Positions 17,124 to 25,813 of a stretch of 64,000 nucleotides of DNA are shown here, piece by piece. The notes beneath the pieces were generated by a model. The model saw only the letters and a program-made list of their open reading frames with translations, made no database searches and was not told the origin of the DNA. This stretch comes from Streptomyces sp. ITFR-16 (GTDB taxonomy: Bacteria > Actinomycetota > Actinomycetes > Streptomycetales > Streptomycetaceae), in assembly GCF_031844705.1 (NCBI RefSeq), contig NZ_CP134609.1, positions 4,712,001 through 4,776,000 on the forward strand, read 5' to 3'. Both the position numbers and the translations under genes were made by a program. The stretch's first letter is position 1. Each line of letters begins with the position of its first letter.

Positions 17124-17369
17124 TCAGCCCTGACGTGCGTACGAGACGAACGCGGACCAGGCGCCCGGCGCGACGTCGAAGTGGGGGCGCTGGGTGTCCT
17201 TGGAGTCGCGGACGTGGATGGTGGTGGGGCAGGCCGCGACCTCGACGCACTCGCCGCCCTCGCCGCTGCTGTAACTGGACTTGTGCCAGTCGTAAGCAAC
17301 CTCGACGCACGCGCCGCCCTCGCCGCCGCTGTAGCTGCTCTTGAACCAGTGCAGTTGCTCGGTGTTCAT
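17124..17369 (-). CDS. DUF397 protein with internal duplication
   Basis: The 81-residue product contains two copies of the DUF397 start motif, FKSSYSGGEGGACVEVA and HKSSYSSGEGGECVEVA, followed by one complete tail (VRDSKDTQRPHFDVAPGAW). Normal DUF397 proteins of about 60-70 residues have one copy, so this is a partial tandem duplication. DUF397 proteins partner XRE-DUF5753 regulators in Streptomyces and are often compared to toxin-antitoxin partners. Its start overlaps the stop of the regulator gene (ATGA), so the pair is one operon. Confidence 0.85.
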   Translation of the reverse strand: MNTEQLHWFKSSYSGGEGGACVEVAYDWHKSSYSSGEGGECVEVAACPTTIHVRDSKDTQRPHFDVAPGAWSAFVSYARQG

Positions 17370-18232
17370 CGGTCTCCCAACATCTTCTCGATCAGTTCCA
17401 GGGAATCCCTGGGGGTGAGAGCCTGCGAACGCATGATTCCGAAACGTTCGCTGAACACTCGCACCTCAACCGGGTCCGTGATCAGCCTCGCATGCCCGTA
17501 CGTCTCCGTGTACGCAGCCTCGGGGCGCCCCTTCGGTGTGAGCAAGGTGAACGACGCGTCCAGGCTGGGGTGTTCGTCCCGGTCGGTGGGCATGATCTGA
17601 AGTTCGACGGTACGGAGGCGGCCCACATCCAGTAACCGTTGCAGCTGGGCCCTGTGGACGGCGGGTCCGCCGATCGGCCGCCGAAGGGTCGCCTCCTCCA
17701 GCAGGAAGCTGAACGTCGGAGGGGGCCAGCGCTCGAAGACCTGCTGGCGAGCCATACGGTCGGCCACACGCTTCTCGATCGTCTGCTCGTCCAGCAACGG
17801 TCGGCGCTGAGTGAAGACCGCCCGCGCGTACTCCTCGGTCTGGAGCAGACCGGGCAGGGCCTGGGTGCTGTAGATGTGCAGCGCAACCGACTCCGCCTCG
17901 ACCCGCGCATAGTCCCGGAACCAACCCGGATGCCGCGTCCGGGACCGCGACAACGCGTCCCGTACCTCATCCGCGGCCGCAGCCAGTACGCCCCCCGCGC
18001 CCAGGACCTTGTCGGCCCTGATCAGGAACTCCGGCTGAGGCGTCCGTACGCCCCGTTCCATCGCGGAGATCAGGTCCTCCCCGCAGTGCGTCGCCGAGGC
18101 CAGATCCTTCTGGCTCAGGCCCGCCCGTTCGCGCAGGACCTTGATCTGCCTGCCCAGCGCCCTGAACAGGTGCGCGGTCCCGTCCGACTCGGCCGGCCGC
18201 TCCGGTCGTTCCTCTTGTTCCGTGTTCGCCAT
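17366..18232 (-). CDS. XRE-family regulator with DUF5753 (Scr1-like)
   Basis: The 288-residue product has an N-terminal helix-turn-helix (LGRQIKVLRERAGLSQKDLA then EDLISAMERGVRTPQPE) and a C-terminal DUF5753 domain with the characteristic YSTQALPGLLQTEEYARAV and the later LTPKGRPEAAYTET. The start at 18232 is preferred because the upstream frame is Arg/Pro-rich. It is co-transcribed with the DUF397 gene and divergent from an anti-sigma-like ATPase gene, the usual trio seen in Streptomyces. It probably regulates itself and the partners. Confidence 0.88.
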   Translation of the reverse strand: MANTEQEERPERPAESDGTAHLFRALGRQIKVLRERAGLSQKDLASATHCGEDLISAMERGVRTPQPEFLIRADKVLGAGGVLAAAADEVRDALSRSRTRHPGWFRDYARVEAESVALHIYSTQALPGLLQTEEYARAVFTQRRPLLDEQTIEKRVADRMARQQVFERWPPPTFSFLLEEATLRRPIGGPAVHRAQLQRLLDVGRLRTVELQIMPTDRDEHPSLDASFTLLTPKGRPEAAYTETYGHARLITDPVEVRVFSERFGIMRSQALTPRDSLELIEKMLGDR

Positions 18233-18365
18233 CTGCCCCGTACCGCCTCTGTCCGTCCGGTCACGGCCGACATCCCGTACAGCCGGGCGGGCGGGCCCGT
18301 ACAGCTTCACGGCGTCGTGGTGTCACTCCTGGTCAGCGTACGAGTACTCCGCCACTCTGAGTCAC

Positions 18366-18785
18366 ATGAACGCCGAAATCACCCTTGAGGGCACCGACTT
18401 CGTCCAACGTTTCAGCGCCTCCCGCCGAGGCGCCCGGCTCGCACGCCGGCTGGTGGTGCAACAGCTGGACGCGTGGGGCGTGCCGTACGGGAGCGAGCTG
18501 TCCGACGACGTGGCGGTGATCGTGTCCGAGCTGGCGGCCAACGCCGTGCTGCACGGGCGCGTACCGGGAAGGGACTTCGAGCTGCGGGTGCGGCCCGAGG
18601 CGGACGCATTCCGTATCGAGGTGTCGGACGCCCGGGGGGACCGGATGCCGGAGCGGTACGCGCCGGGCCCGGGTGCCGAGGCCGGGCACGGGCTGAACCT
18701 GGTCGAGGCGCTGGCGACGGCGTGGGGCGTGGCCGAGCGGGTGGTCGGCAAGACGGTGTGGGCGCGGGTGGCCCGCGAGAGGTGA
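18366..18785 (+). CDS. ATP-binding protein, anti-sigma-factor (RsbW-like) kinase domain
   Basis: The 139-residue protein is essentially one GHKL ATPase domain. The N-box is DVAVIVSELAANAVLHG (the Glu and the metal-binding Asn are present), the G1 box is IEVSDARGDRMPE and the G2 region is GAEAGHGLNLVEALAT. Such short proteins bind anti-anti-sigma partners or act with XRE-DUF5753 regulators. It starts at ATG 18366, divergent from the regulator with a 130-bp shared promoter region, and ends 12 bp before the convergent ABC gene. Confidence 0.88.
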   Translation: MNAEITLEGTDFVQRFSASRRGARLARRLVVQQLDAWGVPYGSELSDDVAVIVSELAANAVLHGRVPGRDFELRVRPEADAFRIEVSDARGDRMPERYAPGPGAEAGHGLNLVEALATAWGVAERVVGKTVWARVARER

Positions 18786-18797
18786 GGGCCGACGCGC

Positions 18798-20540
18798 TCA
18801 GCCGCCGTGCCAGGAGTGCCAGAGCGCGGCGTACGCGCCACCGGCGGCCACGAGGTCGTCGTGGGTGCCGAGTTCGGTGAGGCGGCCGTCCTCCATGACG
18901 GCCACCCGGTCGGCGTCGTGGGCGGTGTGCAGGCGGTGGGCGATGGCGATGACGGTCCGGCCCTCCAGGACGGCGGCCAGGGCCCGTTCGGTGTGGCGGG
19001 CGGTGCGCGGGTCCAGGAGGGCGGTGGCCTCGTCGAGGATCAGGGTGTGCGGGTCGGCCAGGACGACGCGGGCGAGGGCGAGTTGCTGGGCGCGGGCGCC
19101 GTCCGGGCGATGGGCGTCGTGGCCGAGGTCGGTGTCCAGGCCGTCCGGCAGGTCGTCGGCCCAGTCGGCGCCGACTGCGGCGAGGGCCGCGCGGAGTTCG
19201 TCGTCGGTGGCGTGGCCGGAGGCGATCTTGAGGTTGTCGCGGACGGTGCCGAGGAAGACGTGGTGCTCCTGCGTGACGAGGACGACGTGCCGGCGGAGCT
19301 GGGCGGGGCCCAGGTCGGCCACCGGCACCCGGCCCACCGTGACCGAGCCGGTGCGGGGGCGGTCCATGCCGGCCAGGAGTCTGCCGAGGGTGGTCTTGCC
19401 CGCGCCGGAGGGGCCGACGATCACCAGCCGCTCGCCGGGGCGGACGGTGAGGTCGACGCCGTGCAGGACGTCGTCGCGGCCGCCCTCGTACGCGTACCGC
19501 ACACCCGTGACCTCGATGCGGTCGTCGGCGGGGGCGGGGGGAGCGGGCGGCGGGACCCGGGTGGCGAGGGCGATGCCCTCGACCCGGGCGAAGGAGGCGC
19601 CGCTGCTCTGGAGCTGCTCCATCTGCTGGAGGATCGTGTCCAGGGGCTGGGAGAGCCGGCGCAGGTACAGGGCCGAGGCGACGACCGTACCGAGGCTCAC
19701 GGCGCCGTGGTCGTGGAGCGCGCAGCCGAGGAGGAGCACGCCGACCACGGGCAGGACGTACGAGATGTCCACGGCCGGGAAGAGGACCGTGCGCAGGAAC
19801 AGGGTGCGGGTCCGGGTGGTCCAGCACAGGTCCACCTGGTCCTGGCAGGCGGCGATGCGGCGCTGCTCCAGCCCCAGGGCCTCGATGGTGCGGGCCCCGG
19901 CGGCGGTGGCGGCGAGCTGTTCGGCGAGCTCGGAGTTGGCGGCGCCCTCGGCGAGGTACGCGGTGAGCGCCCGGCGCAGGTACCAGCGGGCGGCGAACCA
20001 GATGCCGAGCAGACCCAGCACCCCGCACGCGCCGAGCAGCGGGTCGAGCACGAAGACGGCCCCGAGGACGAACAGGGCCTGGACACCGGCGATGAGGACC
20101 TGGGGTCCGGTGTCCCGGAGAGTCGCGCCGACGGCGGCGACGTCGGTGGTGCCGCGCGTGGTGAGGTCTCCGGTGCCCGCGCGCTCGACGACCGAGGCGG
20201 GCAGGGCGAGGGCGCGGTCGGCGAACTGCTCGCGGATGCGGGCCAGGACCCGTTCGCCGAAGCGGTGGCCGAGGTAGCCGGCGTACCGGGCGAGGACGAG
20301 CTGCGCGAGCGCGAAGACGAGGATGGCGAGGGCGAGGCGGTCCACGGTGGCCACCGCGGCCCCGCCCCTGACCTCGTCGATGATGCGGCCGAGGAGCCAG
20401 GGGCCGACGAGCCCGGCAGCGGCGGCCAGCGCGTTGAGGCCGAGCACGGCGGCGAAGGCGCCGCCGTCCGGGCGGACCAGCCCGAGGGCCGCGCGGCGGA
20501 TGCGGGCCGGCTCGGCGACGGGCAGGGAGCCGGCGGTCAT
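18798..20540 (-). CDS. ABC exporter half-transporter, subunit with intact Walker motifs
   Basis: The 580-residue product has an N-terminal six-helix exporter domain and a C-terminal nucleotide-binding domain. Walker A is VGPSGAGKTTLGRLL, the Q-loop region is HVVLVTQEHHVFLG, Walker B is LILDEATALLD and the switch His is in IAIAHRLHT. The ABC signature is abnormal: where LSGGQ is expected the sequence reads HRPDGARAQQLALAR. Its ATG overlaps the stop of the upstream subunit gene (ATGA), so the two half-transporters are made together and probably pair. The substrate (drug, lipid or peptide) is unknown. Confidence 0.88.
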   Translation of the reverse strand: MTAGSLPVAEPARIRRAALGLVRPDGGAFAAVLGLNALAAAAGLVGPWLLGRIIDEVRGGAAVATVDRLALAILVFALAQLVLARYAGYLGHRFGERVLARIREQFADRALALPASVVERAGTGDLTTRGTTDVAAVGATLRDTGPQVLIAGVQALFVLGAVFVLDPLLGACGVLGLLGIWFAARWYLRRALTAYLAEGAANSELAEQLAATAAGARTIEALGLEQRRIAACQDQVDLCWTTRTRTLFLRTVLFPAVDISYVLPVVGVLLLGCALHDHGAVSLGTVVASALYLRRLSQPLDTILQQMEQLQSSGASFARVEGIALATRVPPPAPPAPADDRIEVTGVRYAYEGGRDDVLHGVDLTVRPGERLVIVGPSGAGKTTLGRLLAGMDRPRTGSVTVGRVPVADLGPAQLRRHVVLVTQEHHVFLGTVRDNLKIASGHATDDELRAALAAVGADWADDLPDGLDTDLGHDAHRPDGARAQQLALARVVLADPHTLILDEATALLDPRTARHTERALAAVLEGRTVIAIAHRLHTAHDADRVAVMEDGRLTELGTHDDLVAAGGAYAALWHSWHGG

Positions 20541-22294
20541 CGCGGGGCCTTCCGGAGCGGCGGGACGTTTCCTTCGGCGGGGGCCTCGCGGTCGCCCTCG
20601 TCCGCACCCCGGGAGACGAGGCGGCGGTAACCGGGCTCCCGGTCCAGGAGTTCGCGGTGGCTGCCGGCGGCGGCGACGGTGCCGTCGACGAGGTAGTACA
20701 CGGTGTCGGCCCGGTCCAGCAGGAGCGGCGAGGTGCTGGTGACCAGGGTGGTGCGGCCCTCGCGCGCGGCACGGAGGCGGGCCGCGACGGCGGCCTCGGT
20801 GTGGGCGTCGACGGCGGAGGTGGGCTCGACGGCGAGCAGCACCTCGGGGTCGGCGAGCAGGGCGCGGACGAGGCGGACGCGCTGCCGCTGGCCGCCGGAG
20901 AGGTTGCGGCCCTGCGCCTCGACGGGGGAGTCGAGCCCGTCGGGCAGGCCGCGGACGACGTCCTGCGCCAGGGCCGCGTGGAGGGCGCGGTCGACGGACT
21001 CCTCGTCGCGGTCCAGGCCGCCGATCACCTCGCGCAGCGGACCGGCGAACAGATCGGCCTCGTTGTCCGCGACGAGGATGCGGCGGCGGACCTGTGTGAG
21101 GTCGATGGCGTCGAGGGGTATCGCGCCCCAGGTCGCGGCCGACGCCGTGAACCGGCCGAGCCGGTCGACCACGGCCGCGGAGTCGGCGGGCCGGGCGGAG
21201 ACCAGCGCGGTGAACCGGCCGGGCGCCACCTCGACGCCGGAGTCCGGGTCGTGGAGCGGGGCGGGCGGTCCGGGCGCATCGGCCGTCGCGTCCCGGGCGG
21301 CGGAGTCGGGCTCCAGGGTCAGGAAGCGGATGACGCGGCGGGCGGCGACCAGCCCCCGGCTGAGGTCGTAGCCGCTCTCGATGAACGAGGCGACGGGCAC
21401 CACGAGGACGGCGGCGTACCCGTAGACCGCGACGAGGTCGCCGACCGATATCTCGCCCCGGGCGGCCATCCGGGCCGCCAGCCAGGTCACGGCCCCGAGG
21501 AACAGGGCGGGCAGGCCGGTACCCAGGGCCTGGACCCAGCTGGTCACCGCGCCGACGCGGTAACCCTCGGCCCGCAGCGCCCGCGAACCGCGCCGGTAGC
21601 GCTCGGCGTAGACATCCTTGCCGCCGATGCCGTTGAGGACGCGGAGCCCTCCGACGATGTCCCCGAACCGGGTGGCTAGCGCGCCCTGGTGCTCCCGGTA
21701 CGCCGCCTCGACGCCCTGGAGCCGCCCGAGCAGCGGACCGACCAGGACCACGAGCAGCGGCACCCCGAGCAGCACGACGGCGGCGAGCAGCGGCGAGACG
21801 GCCAGGAGCAGTGCGGCGACGACGACATACGCGAGGACCGCGCCGACGCCGGGGCCGGTGGCCGTCAGCGTGTTGGCGATCACCGCGACATCGCCGAACC
21901 CGATCGTGAGGACCTCCCCGGCCGTGACCCGGCGCGGCAGCGCCCCGCCCAGCCGGGTCGCGTGCCGCACGACGACCCGGACCGACCGGAACGCGCCGTC
22001 CAGCCGCACCCGGGTCATGGTGCGGTGCCGCATGATCGACAGCCACGCGTTGAGCACACCGACGCCGAGGAGGGCGGCCGTCCAGCCGAGAAGCGCCGGC
22101 CACCGCCCCGGTTCCAGCCCGTCGTCGATGGCGCGGGACAGGAGGTACGGGGGAAGCGTCAGACCCACCATCCACACACTGCCCAGGGCCGCCCCGCCGG
22201 CGATCCGCCACCGCTGACTGGTGACGAGCCACCAGAGGTAGCGGAGGGGACCGCGACAGTCCGGGGTGCCGGGGTCGGTGCGCGACGCGTTCAT
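20537..22294 (-). CDS. ABC exporter half-transporter, subunit with degenerate Walker motifs
   Basis: The 585-residue product has a six-helix transmembrane domain followed by a nucleotide-binding domain. The signature LSGGQRQRVRLVRALL is intact. Where Walker A should be, the sequence reads ALVSARPADSAAVVDRL and lacks the Gly-Lys-Ser/Thr core. Walker B reads VLLAVEPTSAVD, with the Asp replaced by Val. It therefore cannot bind ATP at its own site in the usual way but can supply its signature to the partner. The start at 22294 lies before the first conserved residues (RGPLRYLWWLVTSQ). It is the first gene of the pair. Confidence 0.88.
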   Translation of the reverse strand: MNASRTDPGTPDCRGPLRYLWWLVTSQRWRIAGGAALGSVWMVGLTLPPYLLSRAIDDGLEPGRWPALLGWTAALLGVGVLNAWLSIMRHRTMTRVRLDGAFRSVRVVVRHATRLGGALPRRVTAGEVLTIGFGDVAVIANTLTATGPGVGAVLAYVVVAALLLAVSPLLAAVVLLGVPLLVVLVGPLLGRLQGVEAAYREHQGALATRFGDIVGGLRVLNGIGGKDVYAERYRRGSRALRAEGYRVGAVTSWVQALGTGLPALFLGAVTWLAARMAARGEISVGDLVAVYGYAAVLVVPVASFIESGYDLSRGLVAARRVIRFLTLEPDSAARDATADAPGPPAPLHDPDSGVEVAPGRFTALVSARPADSAAVVDRLGRFTASAATWGAIPLDAIDLTQVRRRILVADNEADLFAGPLREVIGGLDRDEESVDRALHAALAQDVVRGLPDGLDSPVEAQGRNLSGGQRQRVRLVRALLADPEVLLAVEPTSAVDAHTEAAVAARLRAAREGRTTLVTSTSPLLLDRADTVYYLVDGTVAAAGSHRELLDREPGYRRLVSRGADEGDREAPAEGNVPPLRKAPR

Positions 22295-22411
22295 CCCGCA
22301 CACGGTAGTGAGGGGCTGCGCCTCGGGTTCCCGAGGGGGCGCCGGCCGCCCCGGCACCGGGTCCGTTGCCGAACGGCGGACGGGCTGGGTCTGCCGGCGG
22401 GACGGGAGCGG

Positions 22412-23092
22412 CTACAGCGCGCGCAGTGCTCTCGGGCGGGTGGCCGGTTCGGGGTTCTTCGTCAGCAGGGCCGGAAGGTCCGTCAGCGCGTTGATGCGGA
22501 AGTCCGCCGTTTCGGAGACGTCCGGATGGTCCGCCCACCAGTAGCCGCACGGGCCCCGGCGGAGATGGGCCGCCAGGAGGCCCGAGGACTTGGCCGGGAA
22601 GAGGTCGTTCGCCGGGTGGTCGCCCACGTACAGCGTCGACTGGGGTTCCGCGCGGGACACCTCCAGCACGCGGGCGAAGAACTCCGGGTCCGGCTTGGCC
22701 ACGCCCCACTCGTCGGAGGTGGCCACCAGGTCCGCCGGGAGGTCGAGGGCGCGCAGCAGCTCGCCCGCCCGGACCGTGCCGTTGCCCGCCACCACCACGC
22801 GTACGCCCAGCGCGCGCAGCTCCGCCAGGGCCGGGCGGACGTCCGGATAGAGGTCCGACTCGTCGAGGTGCTCGCCGCGCCCGGCGGCAGCCCGGGCCAG
22901 CGAGGCCTCGGTGACGTCTATGTCGGGGCGCAGCAGCGACAACGCGTCCGCGCTGTCCTGCCCCTGCACGACCGCGGCCCCGACCAGTGCGCTCAGTGTG
23001 TGCGGCGGGACGCCGAGCCAGTTGGCCCAGGAGGCCCAGTAGCGGTCGTCGCGGATGAGGGTCTCGCCGATGTCGAAGACGATCGTTTCCAT
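22412..23092 (-). CDS. HAD-superfamily hydrolase-like protein
   Basis: The 226-residue product has the HAD fold. Motif I is VFDIGETLIRD (nucleophile Asp present, but the second Asp of DxDxT is Gly), motif II is in VVVAGNGTVRA (the usual Ser/Thr region), motif III Lys is in GVAKPDPEFF and motif IV is VGDHPANDL. It is a cytoplasmic phosphatase-like enzyme, or a relative with altered chemistry given the missing second Asp. The start is ATG 23092 with a GTG three bases earlier. It runs divergently from fbiC with a 126-bp gap. Confidence 0.8.
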   Translation of the reverse strand: METIVFDIGETLIRDDRYWASWANWLGVPPHTLSALVGAAVVQGQDSADALSLLRPDIDVTEASLARAAAGRGEHLDESDLYPDVRPALAELRALGVRVVVAGNGTVRAGELLRALDLPADLVATSDEWGVAKPDPEFFARVLEVSRAEPQSTLYVGDHPANDLFPAKSSGLLAAHLRRGPCGYWWADHPDVSETADFRINALTDLPALLTKNPEPATRPRALRAL

Positions 23093-23218
23093 CACCGGGC
23101 CGAGCCTACGGGTCGGGGACCCGCGTACGGCCGAGGCACAAGGGGCGCGTGCGGGTGCGTGTGGCCTGCGGGATATCCGTCACGTCACCGGGCGCCTACT
23201 CGCTCGTATGCTCGGTTC

Positions 23219-25801
23219 ATGACCGATCCTCAGCGCGGACGTCCCACCACCAATGCGATGCGGCGTGCGCTCAAGCGTGCTCGTGACGGCGTCGCCCTCG
23301 ACGTGACCGAGGCCGCCGTCCTGCTCCAGGCGCGCGGCGACGATCTGAGAGACCTCGCCGCCTCCGCCGCCCGGGTGCGGGACGCCGGACTGGAGGCGGC
23401 GGGGCGCCCCGGCGTCATCACGTACTCCCGCAAGGTCTTCATCCCGCTGACCCGGCTCTGCCGCGACAAATGCCACTACTGCACCTTCGTCACCGTGCCC
23501 GGCAAGCTCCGCCGGGCCGGGCACGGGATGTTCCTGTCGCCGGACGAGGTGCTCGACATCGCCCGCAAGGGTGCCGCGATGGGCTGCAAGGAAGCGCTGT
23601 TCACCCTCGGGGACCGGCCGGAGGACCGCTGGCCCGAGGCGCGCGAGTGGCTGGAGGCCGAGGGGTACGACGACACCCTCGCCTACGTACGCGCCATGGC
23701 GATCCGCGTCCTGGAGGAGACCGGGCTCCTCCCGCACCTCAATCCGGGCGTCATGACCTGGACCGACCTCCAGCGCCTCAAGCCGGTCGCGCCCTCGATG
23801 GGCATGATGCTGGAGACCACCGCGACCCGGCTGTGGTCCGAGCCCGGCGGCCCGCACCACGGCTCCCCGGACAAGGAGCCCGCCGTACGGCTGCGCGTGC
23901 TGGAGGACGCCGGACGGTCCAACGTCCCCTTCACCACGGGCATTCTCATCGGGATCGGGGAGTCCTACGAGGAGCGCGCCGACTCCCTCTTCGAGCTGCG
24001 CAAGACCGCTCGCGCCTACCACGGCATCCAGGAAGTCATCGTCCAGAACTTCCGCGCCAAGCCCGACACCGTGATGCGCGCCATGCCGGACGCGGAGCTG
24101 GAGGAGCTGGCCGCGGCCATCGCCGTGGCCCGCCACATCCTCGGCCCCTCGGCCCGTATCCAGGCCCCGCCGAACCTCGTCGACGCCGAGTACGCGCTGA
24201 TCGTCGGCGCGGGCATCGACGACTGGGGCGGGGTCTCGCCCCTCACCCCGGACCACGTCAACCCCGAGCGCCCCTGGCCGCACATCGACGAACTCGCGGC
24301 CCGTACCGCCGAGTCCGGCTTCGAGCTGCGCGAACGGCTGACGATCTACCCGGAGTTCATCCAGCGCGGCGAGCCCTGGCTCGATCCCCGGCTCCTCCCG
24401 CACGTCCGCGCGCTCGCCGACCCGGAGACCGGTCTCGCCAAGGAGGGCGCGATCCCCGCCGGGCTGCCCTGGCAGGAGCCCGACGAGGGCTTCAGCGCCT
24501 CCGGCCGCACCGACCTGCACCGCACCATCGACACCGAGGGCCGCACCGGCGACCGCCGCGACGACTTCGACGAGGTGTACGGGGACTGGGAGGCGCTCCG
24601 CGAGGCCGCCGCGCCCGGCATGGTCCCCTCCCGCATCGACGGCGACGTGAGGACCGCGCTCGGCCAGGCCGCCGACGACCCGACGAAGCTCACCGACGAC
24701 CAGGCGCTCGCCCTGCTGCACGCGGACGGTCCGGCCCTGGACGAGCTGTGCCGGATCGCGGACACCCTGCGCCGGGACGTGGTCGGTGACGACGTCACGT
24801 ACATCGTCACGCGCAACATCAACTTCACCAACGTCTGCTACACCGGCTGCCGCTTCTGCGCCTTCGCCCAGCGGCGCACCGACGCCGACGCGTACACCCT
24901 CTCGCTGGACCAGGTCGCGGACCGGGCCGCGCAGGCCTGGGAGGTCGGCGCGGTGGAGGTCTGCATGCAGGGCGGCATCCACCCGGACCTGCCCGGCACC
25001 GCGTACTTCGACATCGCGCGGGCCGTGAAGGAGCGCGTGCCCGGCATGCACGTCCACGCCTTCTCGCCGATGGAGGTCGTCAACGGCGCCACCCGCACCG
25101 GCATGTCCATCCGGGACTGGCTGACCGCCGCGAAGGAGGCCGGGCTCGACTCGATCCCCGGCACGGCGGCCGAGATCCTGGACGACGAGGTCCGCTGGGT
25201 CCTCACCAAGGGCAAACTGCCCACCGCGACCTGGCTGGAGGTCATCAGGACCGCCCACGAGGTGGGCCTGCGCTCCTCCTCGACCATGATGTACGGCCAT
25301 GTCGACCAGCCCCGCCACTGGCTGGGCCACCTGCGCACCCTGGCCGCGCTCCAGCAGGAGACCGGCGGTTTCACGGAGTTCGTGACCCTGCCCTTCATCC
25401 ACACCAACGCGCCCGTCTACCTGGCCGGTATCGCCCGCCCCGGCCCGACCGACCGTGACAACCGGGCGGTCACCGCGATGGCCCGCCTCCTCCTGCACCC
25501 GCACATCACCAACATCCAGACCAGCTGGGTCAAGCTCGGCACGGAGGGCGCGGCCGAGATGCTCCGCTCGGGCGCCAACGACCTGGGCGGCACGCTGATG
25601 GAGGAGACCATCTCCCGTATGGCAGGGTCGAGTTATGGTTCCTACCGCTCGGTCCGCGACCTGACCGCCATCGCCGACCTCGCCGGCCGCCCGGCGAAGC
25701 CGCGTACGACGCTGTACGGAGAGGTCCCGGCGGAGCGGGTGGCCGCGGCCGGGGCATCGGACGGACACCTGCCGGAGCTGCTGCCGGTGCTGCCGAACTG
25801 A
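23219..25801 (+). CDS. fbiC: FO synthase FbiC (7,8-didemethyl-8-hydroxy-5-deazariboflavin synthase)
   Basis: The 860-residue product is the fused two-domain radical SAM enzyme that makes FO, the deazaflavin core of coenzyme F420, from tyrosine and a riboflavin precursor. The CofG-like half has the cluster motif CRDKCHYC near residue 81, and the CofH-like half has CYTGCRFC near residue 540. Full length and both cysteine triplets are present. It begins with ATG 23219. Its cofactor product would serve the F420-dependent LLM enzymes elsewhere in this window. Confidence 0.96.
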   Translation: MTDPQRGRPTTNAMRRALKRARDGVALDVTEAAVLLQARGDDLRDLAASAARVRDAGLEAAGRPGVITYSRKVFIPLTRLCRDKCHYCTFVTVPGKLRRAGHGMFLSPDEVLDIARKGAAMGCKEALFTLGDRPEDRWPEAREWLEAEGYDDTLAYVRAMAIRVLEETGLLPHLNPGVMTWTDLQRLKPVAPSMGMMLETTATRLWSEPGGPHHGSPDKEPAVRLRVLEDAGRSNVPFTTGILIGIGESYEERADSLFELRKTARAYHGIQEVIVQNFRAKPDTVMRAMPDAELEELAAAIAVARHILGPSARIQAPPNLVDAEYALIVGAGIDDWGGVSPLTPDHVNPERPWPHIDELAARTAESGFELRERLTIYPEFIQRGEPWLDPRLLPHVRALADPETGLAKEGAIPAGLPWQEPDEGFSASGRTDLHRTIDTEGRTGDRRDDFDEVYGDWEALREAAAPGMVPSRIDGDVRTALGQAADDPTKLTDDQALALLHADGPALDELCRIADTLRRDVVGDDVTYIVTRNINFTNVCYTGCRFCAFAQRRTDADAYTLSLDQVADRAAQAWEVGAVEVCMQGGIHPDLPGTAYFDIARAVKERVPGMHVHAFSPMEVVNGATRTGMSIRDWLTAAKEAGLDSIPGTAAEILDDEVRWVLTKGKLPTATWLEVIRTAHEVGLRSSSTMMYGHVDQPRHWLGHLRTLAALQQETGGFTEFVTLPFIHTNAPVYLAGIARPGPTDRDNRAVTAMARLLLHPHITNIQTSWVKLGTEGAAEMLRSGANDLGGTLMEETISRMAGSSYGSYRSVRDLTAIADLAGRPAKPRTTLYGEVPAERVAAAGASDGHLPELLPVLPN

Positions 25802-25813
25802 CGGGCGGGCGCG

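Noticed and set aside
18412..22709. Very long open frames in other registers across the ABC transporter region (up to about 1300 codons)
   Set aside because: They are read-through extensions of the real ABC genes or Arg/Pro/Gly-rich antisense frames caused by high GC; only the two frames with transporter motifs are protein-like.
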